The notes: generated from the sequence alone by a model not told the origin. A stretch of DNA of 64,000 nucleotides from Kluyvera genomosp. 1 (GCF_001266615.1 NZ_LGHZ01000018.1:62001-126000), one strand, 5' to 3'. Shown: positions 32,579 to 41,934, counted from the stretch's first letter. Numbers and translations are program-made.

Positions 32579-33133
32579 ATGAGTATTGAAAAACACAAAA
32601 TGATTGCTGGCGAACTCTATCGCCCTTCAGACGACACGCTAAAAATGGACAGGGTACGCGCAAGGCAGCTTATCCACCGATATAACCACACGGCCCCGGA
32701 TGAAAAATCCGTACGTGCACACATCCTCAGCGAACTACTGGGTCAAGGCAACGATGCCTATATCGAACCTACGTTTCGCTGCGACTACGGTTACAACATC
32801 TACCTCGGCAGCAATTTCTACGCTAACTTTGACTGCGTCATGCTGGACGTTTGTCCGATTCATATTGGCGATAACTGCATGCTGGCGCCCGGCGTCCATA
32901 TTTATACCGCGACGCATCCACTCAATGCCGATGAGCGTAATAGCGGCGTGGAATATGGCAAGCCGGTGAATATTGGCAATAACGTGTGGATTGGCGGACG
33001 GGCGATTATTAATCCCGGTGTGACGATTGGCGACAATGCGGTGATTGCTTCAGGTGCGGTGGTGGTGAAAGATGTCCCGGCAAATGCCGTCGTGGGTGGC
33101 AATCCAGCGAAAATCATCAAAATGGTGAGCTGA
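32579..33133 (+). CDS. maa: Maa, maltose O-acetyltransferase
   Basis: 184 residues (E. coli 183), a left-handed beta-helix hexapeptide-repeat acetyltransferase. The catalytic His is in [16 protein letters not shown] (about residue 115); the hexapeptide repeats ([37 protein letters not shown]) run over residues 70-180. It uses acetyl-CoA to acetylate maltose and glucose, perhaps as sugar detoxification. ATG 32579 has CGGAGG upstream. A CRP site and a palindromic operator precede it. Confidence 0.95.
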   Translation: MSIEKHKMIAGELYRPSDDTLKMDRVRARQLIHRYNHTAPDEKSVRAHILSELLGQGNDAYIEPTFRCDYGYNIYLGSNFYANFDCVMLDVCPIHIGDNCMLAPGVHIYTATHPLNADERNSGVEYGKPVNIGNNVWIGGRAIINPGVTIGDNAVIASGAVVVKDVPANAVVGGNPAKIIKMVS

Positions 33134-33237
33134 TAGAGTTGCTGACTGTTATGCTTTTTTGCAACCGATCTGTTACTTTCCGTGTGGATTAATGCAACAT
33201 AGAATAGGTCAATCCGCCTTCCGTTGCCGAGCTTAAG

Positions 33238-33705
33238 ATGTCAGAGATCCAGCGATTACTCACGCAAACCATTGATGAATTGAATACCACTGAAAAGCGC
33301 GACAACCGCCCGCGCTTTAGCATCAGTTTTATCCGTAATCATCCCGGCCTGTTTTTCGCCATGTACGTTGCCTTCTTTGCGACTCTGGTGGTCATGATGC
33401 GTTCTGACACGCTGGCAGATTCGGTTTGGCTGCTGTGGTTGATGTTTGCGCTGCTTAACGGCTTTTTCTTCTTTGACGTCTATCCGCGCTATCGCTACGA
33501 AGATATCGATGTACTGGATTTTCGCGTCTGCTACAACGGCGAATGGTATAACACCCGTTTCGTGCCACCGCAGCTCATTGAACGCATTCTGAATTCAAGC
33601 CGGGTCGATGGCCAATCTAAGACGCAGCTGCAAAAAATGGTCGCCACTAAAGGCGAATTATCGTTCTACGATGTTTTCAGCCTGACCCGTTCCGAAGCGG
33701 TGTAA
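33238..33705 (+). CDS. ylaC: YlaC, DUF5339-like inner membrane protein of unknown function
   Basis: 155 residues (E. coli YlaC 156), the whole length alignable. Two membrane segments (about residues 38-57 and 60-82) are followed by a cytosolic C-terminal domain starting [25 protein letters not shown]. Function unknown; the family name is uncertain, but the orthology to YlaC is clear. Its last 29 bases overlap the end of the convergent MocR-type gene. Confidence 0.92.
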   Translation: MSEIQRLLTQTIDELNTTEKRDNRPRFSISFIRNHPGLFFAMYVAFFATLVVMMRSDTLADSVWLLWLMFALLNGFFFFDVYPRYRYEDIDVLDFRVCYNGEWYNTRFVPPQLIERILNSSRVDGQSKTQLQKMVATKGELSFYDVFSLTRSEAV

Positions 33706-35134
33706 TAAGGCGCTGCAATGTGCGGATAGCCGTCGCAAACTGTGATGCCGACGTATTGCCATACCCCAGCACTAACCCCGAGCGGGCGTGCTGGCGGTTA
33801 AGGTAAAACGAACTTAGCGCGCTGGGCGCTAGCTGGTGCTGATGCGCCTGACGAACCAGCGCTACATCATCAATTCCGTCAATGGCAACCGTCAGGTGCA
33901 GCCCCCCTTCTCCCGCCATTACCCTATGCTCAACGGTTAACTCCTGCGCCAACGCTTCATGCAGCTGCGTCTGCCGTTTACGATATAAGCGGCGCATTGC
34001 GGCGAGATGGCGAGCGTAATGTCCCTCTTCAATGAAGCGGGCGAGTGCACGCTGTTCGGCACGGTGTCCCCCGCGTAGTAGCGCGCGAATGGCTGGCTGC
34101 GCAGATTCCACCAGCGCGGACGGCAGCACCATAAAACCAATTCGCAGCGACGGAAATAGCGTCTTGCTAAACGTACCTAAATACACCACCGGCGCATCGT
34201 TAACCATCCCTCGCATCGCGGGGATAGGCTCACCGCTGAAGCGAAATTCACTGTCATAATCATCCTCAATAATCCAGGCCCCGTGCTGACGTGCATACTC
34301 CAGCAACGCAAGCCGTCGGGAGGCGCTCAGCACGCTGCCGGTAGGATACTGGTGCGACGGCGAAGTAAAAATCAGCGTCGGCGTCGGTAAATCCTGATGC
34401 ATTTGCATCCCTTCCTCATCTACCGTTACACCTTCCAGCTTCAGACCCGCCGAGATAAACGCGCTTTTAGCACCAAAATAGCCCGGTTCTTCAACCCAGG
34501 CGGTTTGCCCGGGTTCACTGAGCAACTGGGTACAGAGGTTGACCCCTTCCAACGCGCCTTCGGTAATCACAATCTGCCGGGCATTACAGTCAATGCCGCG
34601 AGAAAGCGCCAGGTGGCGAGCGATCGCGACCCGCAGAGGCCACTCCCCTGCTGAATCTCCATAGCCCAGCAGGCGGCTCCCCTCATCACGCAACACGCCG
34701 TCGAGCAATCGCCGCCATAGCGGTAGCGGGAAATAGTTAATCGCTGGCGTGCCTGGTGCAAACAGCAGCGGCGGCGTATCGCGCGGCAATACTGGCGGCA
34801 GGGCCTGTAAGCGCGAAGACAGCGACGCCGCTGGCATCGCCGGGACATCACGGTTTTGCGACTGTGGCAGCGTGGTCACTCGCGAACCACGGCGGTCCCG
34901 ACGTAAGTAGCCTTCCATCGCCAGCTGTTCCAGCGCCGCATTCACCGTATTCCGCGATATAGACAGCCGCTGTGCTATCACCCGCGAACCGGGCAACCAG
35001 CTTTGCGCCTGCAGCTGTCCTTGCATGATAGCCTCTCTCAAGGTGCTGTAGAGACTACGTTGCAGCGTTTCACCCACGCGCGCCTGTAGCGAACGCATGA
35101 GCATAGCGAAAAAGGGATCGTCGGGAATATTCAT
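33677..35134 (-). CDS. MocR-family regulator (GntR helix-turn-helix fused to aminotransferase-like domain)
   Basis: 485 residues. An N-terminal GntR winged helix (about 22-90: [11 protein letters not shown]...[22 protein letters not shown]) is linked to a fold-type I aminotransferase domain (about 115-480) with the PLP-lysine motif [17 protein letters not shown]. MocR proteins sense PLP-linked metabolites rather than catalyse. ATG 35134 with AAGGAG is preferred over the longer frame from 35176, which runs into the operator. It is divergent from the acetyltransferase gene, whose control is its likely job. Absent here in K-12. Exact effector unknown. Confidence 0.88.
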   Translation of the reverse strand: MNIPDDPFFAMLMRSLQARVGETLQRSLYSTLREAIMQGQLQAQSWLPGSRVIAQRLSISRNTVNAALEQLAMEGYLRRDRRGSRVTTLPQSQNRDVPAMPAASLSSRLQALPPVLPRDTPPLLFAPGTPAINYFPLPLWRRLLDGVLRDEGSRLLGYGDSAGEWPLRVAIARHLALSRGIDCNARQIVITEGALEGVNLCTQLLSEPGQTAWVEEPGYFGAKSAFISAGLKLEGVTVDEEGMQMHQDLPTPTLIFTSPSHQYPTGSVLSASRRLALLEYARQHGAWIIEDDYDSEFRFSGEPIPAMRGMVNDAPVVYLGTFSKTLFPSLRIGFMVLPSALVESAQPAIRALLRGGHRAEQRALARFIEEGHYARHLAAMRRLYRKRQTQLHEALAQELTVEHRVMAGEGGLHLTVAIDGIDDVALVRQAHQHQLAPSALSSFYLNRQHARSGLVLGYGNTSASQFATAIRTLQRLITPLRNGSG

Positions 35135-35146
35135 CTTTTCTCCTTG

Positions 35147-35190
35147 TGGCACCATAAAAAGATACGCTTCTGGCACTTTTTATGGAACCA
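35147..35190. promoter_or_regulatory. Inverted repeat operator between the MocR gene and the acetyltransferase gene
   Basis: Arms 35147-35161 (TGGCACCATAAAAAG) and 35176-35190 (CTTTTTATGGAACCA) match in 13 of 15 positions, 14 bp apart. TGGCAC is also directly repeated at 35147 and 35171. Both arrangements are typical MocR operators. Confidence 0.65.
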
Positions 35191-35237
35191 GTAAACACCT
35201 ACGCTCAGCGTATTGTTTATTTCCCTAAGGAGAGGCT

Positions 35238-35948
35238 ATGAGTCAACTTAATCAATTTGGTCAGCTAATTGGCGATGCCCTGCAAGACTGGCAACCGCGC
35301 CCACATCCGCAGCGCGTGACGCTGGAAGGCCGTTATTGCCGCCTGGAACCATTAAGCCTTAAGCATGCCGACGCGCTGTTTGCTGCCCACCAGCAGGCTA
35401 CGGACACTCGCGGATGGACCTGGCTTTTGCGCGAACCGGAAAGTTCAGTGGAAGAATGTCGTCAGTGGATTGCGAGCATTGAAACGTTGCAGGATCCCAT
35501 CCAATTTGCGGTCATTGATACGCGAACTCAACGGCCGGTGGGATCATTGGCACTGATGCGTATTGACCCGAAAAACGGTGTCATGGAAGTCGGCCATGTT
35601 CACTTCTCTCCGCTGTTAAGCCGAACGCCGGCCTCAACGGAAGCACAGTGGCTATTGATGCGCTACGCCTTTGAAACCCTGGGCTATCGCCGCTACGAGT
35701 GGAAATGTAATAGCTTTAACGAACCCTCACGCAAGGCGGCGCTGCGTTTAGGTTTTCAGTTTGAAGGACGTTTTCGCCAGGCGCTGGTGATCAAAGGCCA
35801 TAACCGCGATACAGATTGGTTTTCCATCATTGATGGTGAATGGCCAGCACTCAACCAGACCTTCGAGAAATGGCTTGCCGCCGACAATTTTTCTGCCGAC
35901 GGCAAGCAGCGCCAGTCCCTGGAGACATTACGTAAAGCCAGCGCTTAA
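35238..35948 (+). CDS. GNAT-family N-acetyltransferase (RimJ/RimL type)
   Basis: 236 residues. It has a RimJ/RimL-like acetyltransferase fold: [22 protein letters not shown] at the N-terminus, a central [22 protein letters not shown] region contributing the acetyl-CoA pyrophosphate loop, and the typical [24 protein letters not shown] motif where a neighbouring helix packs on CoA. The C-terminal 30 residues are a family-specific extension. Acceptor substrate unknown; it could be an amino acid, peptide or antibiotic-like amine. It is divergent from a MocR regulator across a shared palindrome. Its stop overlaps the end of the opposite-strand ykgO by three bases. Confidence 0.85.
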   Translation: MSQLNQFGQLIGDALQDWQPRPHPQRVTLEGRYCRLEPLSLKHADALFAAHQQATDTRGWTWLLREPESSVEECRQWIASIETLQDPIQFAVIDTRTQRPVGSLALMRIDPKNGVMEVGHVHFSPLLSRTPASTEAQWLLMRYAFETLGYRRYEWKCNSFNEPSRKAALRLGFQFEGRFRQALVIKGHNRDTDWFSIIDGEWPALNQTFEKWLAADNFSADGKQRQSLETLRKASA

Positions 35949-36085
35949 CGACGTTTCTTGCGCCCCTGCACGGCCTTAAAACGGGGATTCGATTTGCAAA
36001 TAACGTAGAGACGCCCTTTGCGTTTAACTATCTGGCAATCCGGGTGACGCTGCTTTGCGCTGCGCAGCGAGTTAAGTACCTGCAT
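35945..36085 (-). CDS. ykgO: YkgO (RpmJ2), zinc-independent ribosomal protein L36 paralogue
   Basis: 46 codons, read [16 protein letters not shown]... and nearly identical to E. coli YkgO, including the C-terminal [15 protein letters not shown]. The zinc-ribbon CxxC motifs of standard L36 are missing; only two isolated Cys remain. It replaces the zinc-containing L36 during zinc starvation. The ATG at 36085 overlaps the ykgM TGA (TGATG); an ATG at 36088 is an alternative. Too short for ordinary ORF filters. Confidence 0.95.
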   Translation of the reverse strand: MQVLNSLRSAKQRHPDCQIVKRKGRLYVICKSNPRFKAVQGRKKRR

Positions 36086-36348
36086 CATGACCCCCTTTTT
36101 ACGTCAACAAAGCGACCAAAACGCTGGGTGAAACGCGCCACGCTGCCTTCAGTCGATGCGGTACGTTGTTTGCCGGTGTAATACGGATGCGATTTGGACG
36201 AAACATCAATGGTGACATAGGGATATGTCACGCCTTCCAGCTCAATCTCCCGGTCGGTTTTGATGGTTGATCCTACGGTAAAGAACTCATTAGCGCTGGT
36301 GTCATGAAACACGACGGGACGGTAATGGGGATGGATATTCGCTTTCAT
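36085..36348 (-). CDS. ykgM: YkgM (RpmE2), zinc-independent ribosomal protein L31 paralogue
   Basis: 87 residues, equal to E. coli Ykg[21 protein letters not shown] start, [20 protein letters not shown] and the C-terminal [11 protein letters not shown]...FGRFV motif. No Cys at all, unlike zinc-binding L31. With YkgO it frees zinc from ribosomes when zinc is scarce. The start at 36348 matches E. coli. A Zur-like palindrome lies 15 bp upstream. In K-12 ykgMO is elsewhere on the chromosome, so its position here is unusual. Confidence 0.96.
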   Translation of the reverse strand: MKANIHPHYRPVVFHDTSANEFFTVGSTIKTDREIELEGVTYPYVTIDVSSKSHPYYTGKQRTASTEGSVARFTQRFGRFVDVKRGS

Positions 36349-36362
36349 CTGATCCTCACTTA

Positions 36363-36378
36363 TTATGTTATAACATAA
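36363..36378. promoter_or_regulatory. Zur box upstream of ykgMO
   Basis: The perfect 16-bp palindrome TTATGTTATAACATAA matches the core of enterobacterial Zur sites (ATGTTATA-TATAACAT type), immediately upstream of the ykgM start. Zinc-bound Zur would repress the operon. Confidence 0.85.
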
Positions 36379-36557
36379 CAATTACGATACGCCGTCATCC
36401 TTCACATTACAACCCCTCACTTTGCATGGCCTTTCGCTATTGCCATTTTTCGCAAAAGCTCAGACCCCCTCACGAACATAAATTAGAAATTAACGTTATT
36501 GGAGCCGCTTTTTGCATTCAGGCAGGCTGTGGTTATCAACTTCAAAGGAGATATCCC

Positions 36558-36689
36558 ATGCAGCGCTGTTGTTGTCATCCCCCATTCGCACCGCCTGAAT
36601 TACCGAGCATCAATCTGCAATACGGAGAAAATAATGAGCCTTACCACTCTGCCTATTCTGAGCCTTGCGCAGTACCACCAGCCGTCTGA
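36558..36689 (+). CDS. Candidate Cys-rich leader peptide (uORF) upstream of the oxygenase gene
   Basis: A 43-codon ORF starting MQRCCCHPPFAPPELP, with three consecutive TGT cysteine codons at positions 4-6 and two Pro codons soon after. A textbook AAGGAG site lies seven bases upstream of its ATG, stronger than that of the downstream gene. It is in a different frame from the oxygenase ORF and overlaps its first 56 bases. Consecutive Cys codons in such uORFs are known in other bacteria as cysteine-sensing attenuators of sulfur genes. The ORF and site are seen; the regulatory role is inferred. No terminator hairpin was found between it and the gene. Confidence 0.6.
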   Translation: MQRCCCHPPFAPPELPSINLQYGENNEPYHSAYSEPCAVPPAV

Positions 36690-37665
36690 ACGCGACGTAT
36701 TTTTAGCGCAGCTGCGCCACGCCGCCCGCGACGTCGGCTTTTTCTATCTGACCGACCACGGTATCAATGACGCCCTGCAGCAGTCGCTGCAATCCGAAGC
36801 CCGCCGTTTCTTCGCCCTGTCCGACGAACAAAAACAGCAGGTGGCGATGATTCACTCTCCACATTTTCGCGGCTACAACCGCAGCGCGGCCGAGTTGACG
36901 CGCGGTCAGCCGGATTGGCGGGAGCAGTTTGATATCGGTGCCGAACGTCAGGCCGTTTCATTACGCGAACACGACCCGCGCTGGCTTCAGCTTCAGGGGC
37001 CCAATCTGTGGCCGGAATCACTGCCCACTCTGCGTCCGGTTTTGCTGCAATGGCAGCGTGCGATGACCGAGATGGCAATGACGCTTCTGCGCGCCTTCGC
37101 TGAGGCCTTACAGCTGGCACCGGAAGCCTTTGACACGCTGTACGGTGAAAAACCCAATGAACATATCAAACTCATCCGCTATCCGGGGCAGCAGGAAACG
37201 CAAAGCAGCACCCAGGGCGTGGGCGCGCATAAAGACTCCGGATTTCTGAGCTTGCTGCTGCAGGACGAACAAAAAGGATTGCAGGTGGAGGTCAGCGATG
37301 GCCAATGGATTGACGCCAAACCACTGCCGGGCAGCTTTGTGGTCAATATTGGCGAACTTCTGGAACTGGCGACGAACGGCTATCTGCGGGCAACCGTACA
37401 CCGCGTGGTGTCGCCTCCGGCCAACCAGCAACGACTTTCCATTGCCTTTTTCCTTGGCGCACAACTCGATGCCGTCGTGCCGGTGTACTCGCTGCCGGAA
37501 GCCCTGGCGCGGGAAGCCAACGGGCCGCAAAGCGATCCGCAAAATCCGCTGCTACGGGACGTTGGCTGGAACTACCTGAAAGGTCGTCTGCGTTCTCATC
37601 CAGACGTTGCCGAACGCTACTACCGTGACGTCCTTCGCGCGCGCAGTGAACAACTGATTGCCTGA
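36634..37665 (+). CDS. Isopenicillin N synthase-like 2-oxoglutarate/Fe(II)-dependent oxygenase
   Basis: 343 residues. An N-terminal DIOX_N-type region (about 10-110; DVGFFYLTDHGIND) is followed by the jelly-roll Fe/2OG domain with the iron triad: His and Asp in GVGAHKDSGFLSLL (about residues 200-202) and the distal His in ATVHRVVS (about 254), plus the 2OG-binding Arg/Ser in RLSIAFFLG. Substrate unknown; isopenicillin N synthesis is not implied. It starts the operon with a MetQNI-like importer, so it probably oxidises an imported sulfur compound or amino acid. ATG 36634 has GGAG upstream; the longer frame from 36499 passes through the leader region. Confidence 0.88.
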   Translation: MSLTTLPILSLAQYHQPSERDVFLAQLRHAARDVGFFYLTDHGINDALQQSLQSEARRFFALSDEQKQQVAMIHSPHFRGYNRSAAELTRGQPDWREQFDIGAERQAVSLREHDPRWLQLQGPNLWPESLPTLRPVLLQWQRAMTEMAMTLLRAFAEALQLAPEAFDTLYGEKPNEHIKLIRYPGQQETQSSTQGVGAHKDSGFLSLLLQDEQKGLQVEVSDGQWIDAKPLPGSFVVNIGELLELATNGYLRATVHRVVSPPANQQRLSIAFFLGAQLDAVVPVYSLPEALAREANGPQSDPQNPLLRDVGWNYLKGRLRSHPDVAERYYRDVLRARSEQLIA

Positions 37666-37695
37666 CTGAACCTCATTCCAATAAGGAAACACAAC

Positions 37696-38502
37696 ATGAA
37701 GCACGCCGCATTTAAACTGGCAGGAATTGCATTGTCTCTTTCTCTGGCCTGGAACGTCTCTGCCGAACCGCTGCGCATCGCCGCCGATCCGGTACCGCAC
37801 GCTGAGATCCTTAACTTCATTAAAAAACAGGATCCGAAACTCGACCTGAAAATCGTCGAGCTCACCAGCGGTGTGAACGCTAACGAACTGCTGGCCAACG
37901 GTGACGTGGATGCCAACTATTTCCAGCACGTACCGTATTTAAAAGATCAGGAAAAAGCGCTGGGTAAAACCTTTGCCGTCGCCGCCACCGTGCACATTGA
38001 GCCGCTGGGTATTTATTCACGTAAGCATAAAGATCTGCAATCACTGCCGGAAGGCGCTACCGTCGCAGTGCCGAACAACACCACCAACTTAAGCCGTGCG
38101 CTGTTCCTGTTGCAGAGTAAAGGGTTGATTAAACTGGATGCGAAGTTTACCGATCCGGCGACCACTCTCGCCACGCCGAAAGATATTGTGGAGAACCCGC
38201 ACAAGCTGAAGATCCTCGAGGTGGAATCACCACAAATACCCCGCTCGCTGGACGATGTTGACCTGGGCGTGATTAACGGAAACTACGCACTGGAGGCCGG
38301 GCTGACTCCGTCTAAGGATGCGCTGGGGCTCGAGAGCGCCACCAATAATCCGTACGCCAATATTCTGGTCACGAATCCGCAGCTGGCCAACGATCCGCGG
38401 ATTAAAGAGCTGGCGAAAGATCTGACCTCGCCGCAGGTGGCTGAGTTTATTCGTCAGCGCTATAACGGTTCCGTCATTCCGGTTAGCGCGCCGAAATCAT
38501 GA
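37696..38502 (+). CDS. MetQ/NlpA-family periplasmic substrate-binding protein
   Basis: 268 residues, with the NlpA fold: [48 protein letters not shown], and [15 protein letters not shown]. The MetQ relatives in E. coli are lipoproteins, but here the signal peptide is [12 protein letters not shown] with no lipobox Cys, so the mature protein should be soluble periplasmic. It probably binds an amino acid or sulfur-containing relative of methionine. It follows the oxygenase by 30 bp, and its TGA overlaps the ATPase ATG. Confidence 0.88.
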   Translation: MKHAAFKLAGIALSLSLAWNVSAEPLRIAADPVPHAEILNFIKKQDPKLDLKIVELTSGVNANELLANGDVDANYFQHVPYLKDQEKALGKTFAVAATVHIEPLGIYSRKHKDLQSLPEGATVAVPNNTTNLSRALFLLQSKGLIKLDAKFTDPATTLATPKDIVENPHKLKILEVESPQIPRSLDDVDLGVINGNYALEAGLTPSKDALGLESATNNPYANILVTNPQLANDPRIKELAKDLTSPQVAEFIRQRYNGSVIPVSAPKS

Positions 38503-39290
38503 TAGTCATTGAAGGGCTGACGAAGCAGTATGCCGGGAACGGCCAACCGGCACTCAACGACGTTTCGTTCACCGTTCCGCAAGGGGCGATTTACGGGATT
38601 CTTGGGCGCAGCGGCGCGGGTAAAAGCACTTTGATTCGCTGTCTGAACCTACTGGAGCGGCCCAGCGCGGGCCGCATTCTGTTCAACGGTGAGGACATCG
38701 TACAGTTCGATAAAGCGCGCCTGCGCGCCCATCGCCTGCGCACCGGCATGATTTTTCAGCACTTCAATCTGCTGCACGCCCGTAGTGTTGCCGACAACGT
38801 TGCAGTGCCGCTGGAAATCACAGGCGTGCCAAAGGCGCAACGGCAGCAACGGGTAGCTGAGCTACTTACGCTGGTCGGGCTGGCTGACAAAGCGCATGCC
38901 TTCCCTTCCCAGCTTTCTGGCGGGCAAAAACAGCGCGTGGGGATTGCTCGCGCGCTGGCAGCCGACCCGGACGTGCTGCTGTGCGATGAGGCCACCAGTG
39001 CGCTGGACGCCGAGACTACCGCCAGCGTACTGGCGCTGCTGGAAACGATCAATCGCCAGTTGGGGCTCACTATTGTTCTGATAACCCACCAGCTTGAGGT
39101 GGTGAAAAACCTCTGCGATCACGCAGCGCTTCTGGAATCTGGCGAGTTGCAGGAGAGCGGAAAAATCGCCGATCTGCTGGCTGCCCCCTGGTCACGTTTA
39201 CGGGATATTTTGCTCGGCGATGGCGATGAAGAACGTCGCTTCCTTGCACGTCACGGCCTGGACAGGAGACACCTATGCATAGTCGCATGA
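38499..39290 (+). CDS. MetN-like ABC importer ATPase lacking the regulatory domain
   Basis: 263 residues. Walker [10 protein letters not shown] (about 35-43), signature LSGGQKQRV, Walker [13 protein letters not shown] and H-loop ITHQLEVV are all present. E. coli MetN is 343 residues, with a C-terminal NIL/ACT-like domain that binds methionine and shuts the transporter down; that domain is missing here. Transport is therefore unlikely to be trans-inhibited by methionine. It overlaps the upstream gene by four bases and the permease gene by 16 bases. Confidence 0.9.
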   Translation: MIVIEGLTKQYAGNGQPALNDVSFTVPQGAIYGILGRSGAGKSTLIRCLNLLERPSAGRILFNGEDIVQFDKARLRAHRLRTGMIFQHFNLLHARSVADNVAVPLEITGVPKAQRQQRVAELLTLVGLADKAHAFPSQLSGGQKQRVGIARALAADPDVLLCDEATSALDAETTASVLALLETINRQLGLTIVLITHQLEVVKNLCDHAALLESGELQESGKIADLLAAPWSRLRDILLGDGDEERRFLARHGLDRRHLCIVA

Positions 39291-39946
39291 GTTGGGAAGA
39301 TTTATGGCCACTGCTGGTCGACGGTACGCTGGATACTCTGTACATGGTGGGATTGGCGGCGCTGTTCACTGTCCTGATTGGATTGCCGCTCGGCGTACTG
39401 CTGTTTCTTTCACGCCGCCACGGGCTGATGCCAATGCCGCGGCTGAATGCCGTGCTGGGGACGATTATCAACACCGGCCGCTCGCTGCCGTTTATCGTTC
39501 TGCTGATTGCCCTGATCCCCTTTACCCGCCTGCTGGTTGGGACCACACTCGGCAGCACGGCAGCGATTGTGCCTATCACCATTGGCGCATTTCCATTTTT
39601 TGCCCGTCTAACCGAAAGCGCGCTGGATGAAGTGGACTATGGACGTATTGAAGCGGTGCTCTCAATGGGCGGTAACGTCTGGCATATCATCACCAAAGCC
39701 CTGCTACCCGAAGCGCTCCCGGCGCTACTGGCCGCCACGACGCTGACGATAGTCATGTTGATTGGTTTCTCCTCAATGGCCGGGGTTATCGGCGGTGGCG
39801 GTCTGGGCGATCTGGCAATCCGCTATGGCTACCAGCGTTTCAACGATCAAATCATGGTCGGGACGGTACTCATCCTGGTGCTGATGGTGCAAGGAGTACA
39901 AATGGGCGGCGACAGATTGGTCAGGGCGTTAGCGCATCGCCGGTAA
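39275..39946 (+). CDS. MetI-like ABC importer permease
   Basis: 223 residues with about five membrane segments. The EAA-loop region that contacts the ATPase reads [27 protein letters not shown] (residues about 125-150). It completes the oxygenase-SBP-ATPase-permease operon. ATG 39275 with AGGAGA is preferred to a second ATG at 39287. Length and topology equal MetI (217 residues in E. coli). Confidence 0.9.
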   Translation: MHSRMSWEDLWPLLVDGTLDTLYMVGLAALFTVLIGLPLGVLLFLSRRHGLMPMPRLNAVLGTIINTGRSLPFIVLLIALIPFTRLLVGTTLGSTAAIVPITIGAFPFFARLTESALDEVDYGRIEAVLSMGGNVWHIITKALLPEALPALLAATTLTIVMLIGFSSMAGVIGGGGLGDLAIRYGYQRFNDQIMVGTVLILVLMVQGVQMGGDRLVRALAHRR

Positions 39947-40039
39947 AATAAAGGGGGCAGTCGCAGAAATCGATTTCACGCAATAAGCACAAGAATTGTC
40001 AGGTATACTTGTCAGACTTCTCCAGGATAAGGACTGGCA

Positions 40040-41605
40040 GTGACAACTCGACATCTGGTCGGTCTGATAACCGGCGTGCTTATTCTGGCGATTCTGCTTC
40101 CTATCCTATTGAGCATCTGGCTAGCTCAACGTGAAGCGCATCGGCAGTTTATGGATGAGCAGGCAACCTATGCTTCCCGCGTGTTGATTCGCAGCGAACA
40201 GGTCATGGGCCAGGTGAAGAAAGCGCTGACAGAGATGGAAGCCATGAAGGTGAGCGGCTGTAGCCCGGCCCATCTTCAGGAGATGCGGCGTATTTCTTAC
40301 GCCTGGCGCTATATTCAGGAAGTGCTTTACCTCGATGGACTGACAACACGTTGTTCTTCTCTTGAAAGTCACGGCAAACCTTTTACCTTCCCGGAACCCG
40401 ACCGTATTCTGCCCTCGGGCTATCGAGCCTGGTACACCGAACAAAACGATCTGGGTATGCACCGTTATATGGCGGCTTTTGCTTCCAATCACCATATGGT
40501 GATTATCGACCCCATCTCGTTTATAGATGTAATTCCCTTTACCAACTCTCCGACTCAGGTGGCCCTGATCAGTACCGCCAGCAATCGGGTTCTTGCCAAC
40601 AGTGCACCGCTTGATGAGAGCGTCTGGCTTCGTATCAAAACGGATAATCTGGAGACCCTGACCGAGAATAATACGGTCTACACCGCGCGCCATTATCCAG
40701 AGCTACAGGTCTCCATTCTCACCTGGTCCTCTAGCCTGCCGCTGTCTGAACGTCTGCGTCATCAGTTGCTGCTTTGGATGCCCGCAGGCGTGCTGTTAAG
40801 CCTACTGGCAAGCTGGTTGATTATTCGCGTTTTGCGCCGCCTGCAATCACCGCATCAGCAGATGCTGGATGCGTTAAACAACGCGGAGATCAGCGTCAAC
40901 TACCAGCCAATCGTCTCCCTGGCAGATGGCAAAGTGGTTGGCTGCGAGGCGCTCGCGCGCTGGAAGCAGGCCGACGGCAGCTATCTGTCACCGGATATTT
41001 TTATTCCACTTGCCGAACAAACCGGGCTTATCACTCGTTTAACGGAAAATGTGGTGAAAATGGTGTTTCGCGATCTCGGCAAGTGGCTACACCTGCATCC
41101 GGAAATGCATGTCTCTATTAATCTTTCAGTGGCTGATTTTCAGTCGGTGATGCTGCAAACCATCCTCTATCAGCAGCTCAGAATCTGGCAGATTCAACCG
41201 CAACAAATTGCACTGGAGCTGACTGAACGTGGTTTTGCCGATCCGAAAACCACCCTGCCGGCTATCGCTGCCTATCGGCGTGCCGGGCATGCCGTCTATA
41301 TCGATGATTTTGGTACTGGTTATTCCAGCCTGCGCTACCTGCAAGATCTGGAAGTGGACACCTTAAAGCTTGATAAATCGTTCGTTGACGCATTGGAGTA
41401 CGCGCAGGTGACGCCGTATATCATTGAGATGGCAAAAACGCTGCAGCTAAACGTCGTGGCGGAAGGTATCGAAACAACCTGTCAGGAAGAGTGGTTACGC
41501 GAACACGGGGTACAGTTTGGACAAGGCTGGCTGTATAGCAAAGCCCTGCCGAAAGAAGCCTTCATTATTTGGGCGGAGAATAACCTGCGTAAACACGCTA
41601 CTTAA
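40040..41605 (+). CDS. pdeB: PdeB (YlaB), CSS-motif cyclic-di-GMP phosphodiesterase
   Basis: 521 residues (E. coli 516). Two membrane helices (about 5-28 and 240-262) bracket a periplasmic CSS domain containing the TTRCSSLES motif. The C-terminal EAL domain (about 280-515) retains CEALARW (EAL in the active-site position), [36 protein letters not shown] and VVAEGIE, so it should be catalytically competent for c-di-GMP hydrolysis. Start is GTG at 40040 with AGGA upstream. Its last eight bases overlap the convergent rcnR. Confidence 0.94.
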   Translation: MTTRHLVGLITGVLILAILLPILLSIWLAQREAHRQFMDEQATYASRVLIRSEQVMGQVKKALTEMEAMKVSGCSPAHLQEMRRISYAWRYIQEVLYLDGLTTRCSSLESHGKPFTFPEPDRILPSGYRAWYTEQNDLGMHRYMAAFASNHHMVIIDPISFIDVIPFTNSPTQVALISTASNRVLANSAPLDESVWLRIKTDNLETLTENNTVYTARHYPELQVSILTWSSSLPLSERLRHQLLLWMPAGVLLSLLASWLIIRVLRRLQSPHQQMLDALNNAEISVNYQPIVSLADGKVVGCEALARWKQADGSYLSPDIFIPLAEQTGLITRLTENVVKMVFRDLGKWLHLHPEMHVSINLSVADFQSVMLQTILYQQLRIWQIQPQQIALELTERGFADPKTTLPAIAAYRRAGHAVYIDDFGTGYSSLRYLQDLEVDTLKLDKSFVDALEYAQVTPYIIEMAKTLQLNVVAEGIETTCQEEWLREHGVQFGQGWLYSKALPKEAFIIWAENNLRKHAT

Positions 41606-41870
41606 GGTAAGACTTAATCACCTGCATCACCACCTCAAGATCGGCCTCACGCTGCATCTCTTCAGGTTCTTTCACCACGTGATCGGTGAGGTGTCCCTGG
41701 ATCACCTGCAGCATCATCCCATTCACCGCACCGCGAATCGCCGCCAGCTGCTGTAATACTTCAGCGCATTCATGCTCGCGGTTAAGCATTTTCTCCAGCG
41801 CCACGCTCTGCCCCTGAATTTTCTTCAGGCGCGTCAATAACATCTTCTTGTGCCGTACGGTATGTGACAT
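41598..41870 (-). CDS. rcnR: RcnR, nickel/cobalt-responsive CsoR-family repressor
   Basis: 90 residues, equal to E. coli RcnR ([10 protein letters not shown] start with His3). The Ni/Co ligands are present: His3, Cys35 in HECAEVLQQ, and the two His in [11 protein letters not shown] (about 60 and 64). It represses rcnA until Ni(II) or Co(II) binds. The start at 41870 is preferred over a longer in-frame ATG at 41927. It is divergent from rcnA and overlaps the end of pdeB by eight bases. In K-12 rcnRA lies elsewhere. Confidence 0.94.
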   Translation of the reverse strand: MSHTVRHKKMLLTRLKKIQGQSVALEKMLNREHECAEVLQQLAAIRGAVNGMMLQVIQGHLTDHVVKEPEEMQREADLEVVMQVIKSYLK

Positions 41871-41934
41871 AGCCAGATCCTGTTCTTCACTCCCGCGCAA
41901 GCATACCACGCACAGTGATTGCCGCACATTTTTA

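Noticed and set aside
36426-36557. An upstream extension of the Cys-rich ORF to an ATG at 36426
   Set aside because: The in-frame upstream ATG has no ribosome binding site, while the ATG at 36558 has an excellent one; the extension lies in the promoter region.
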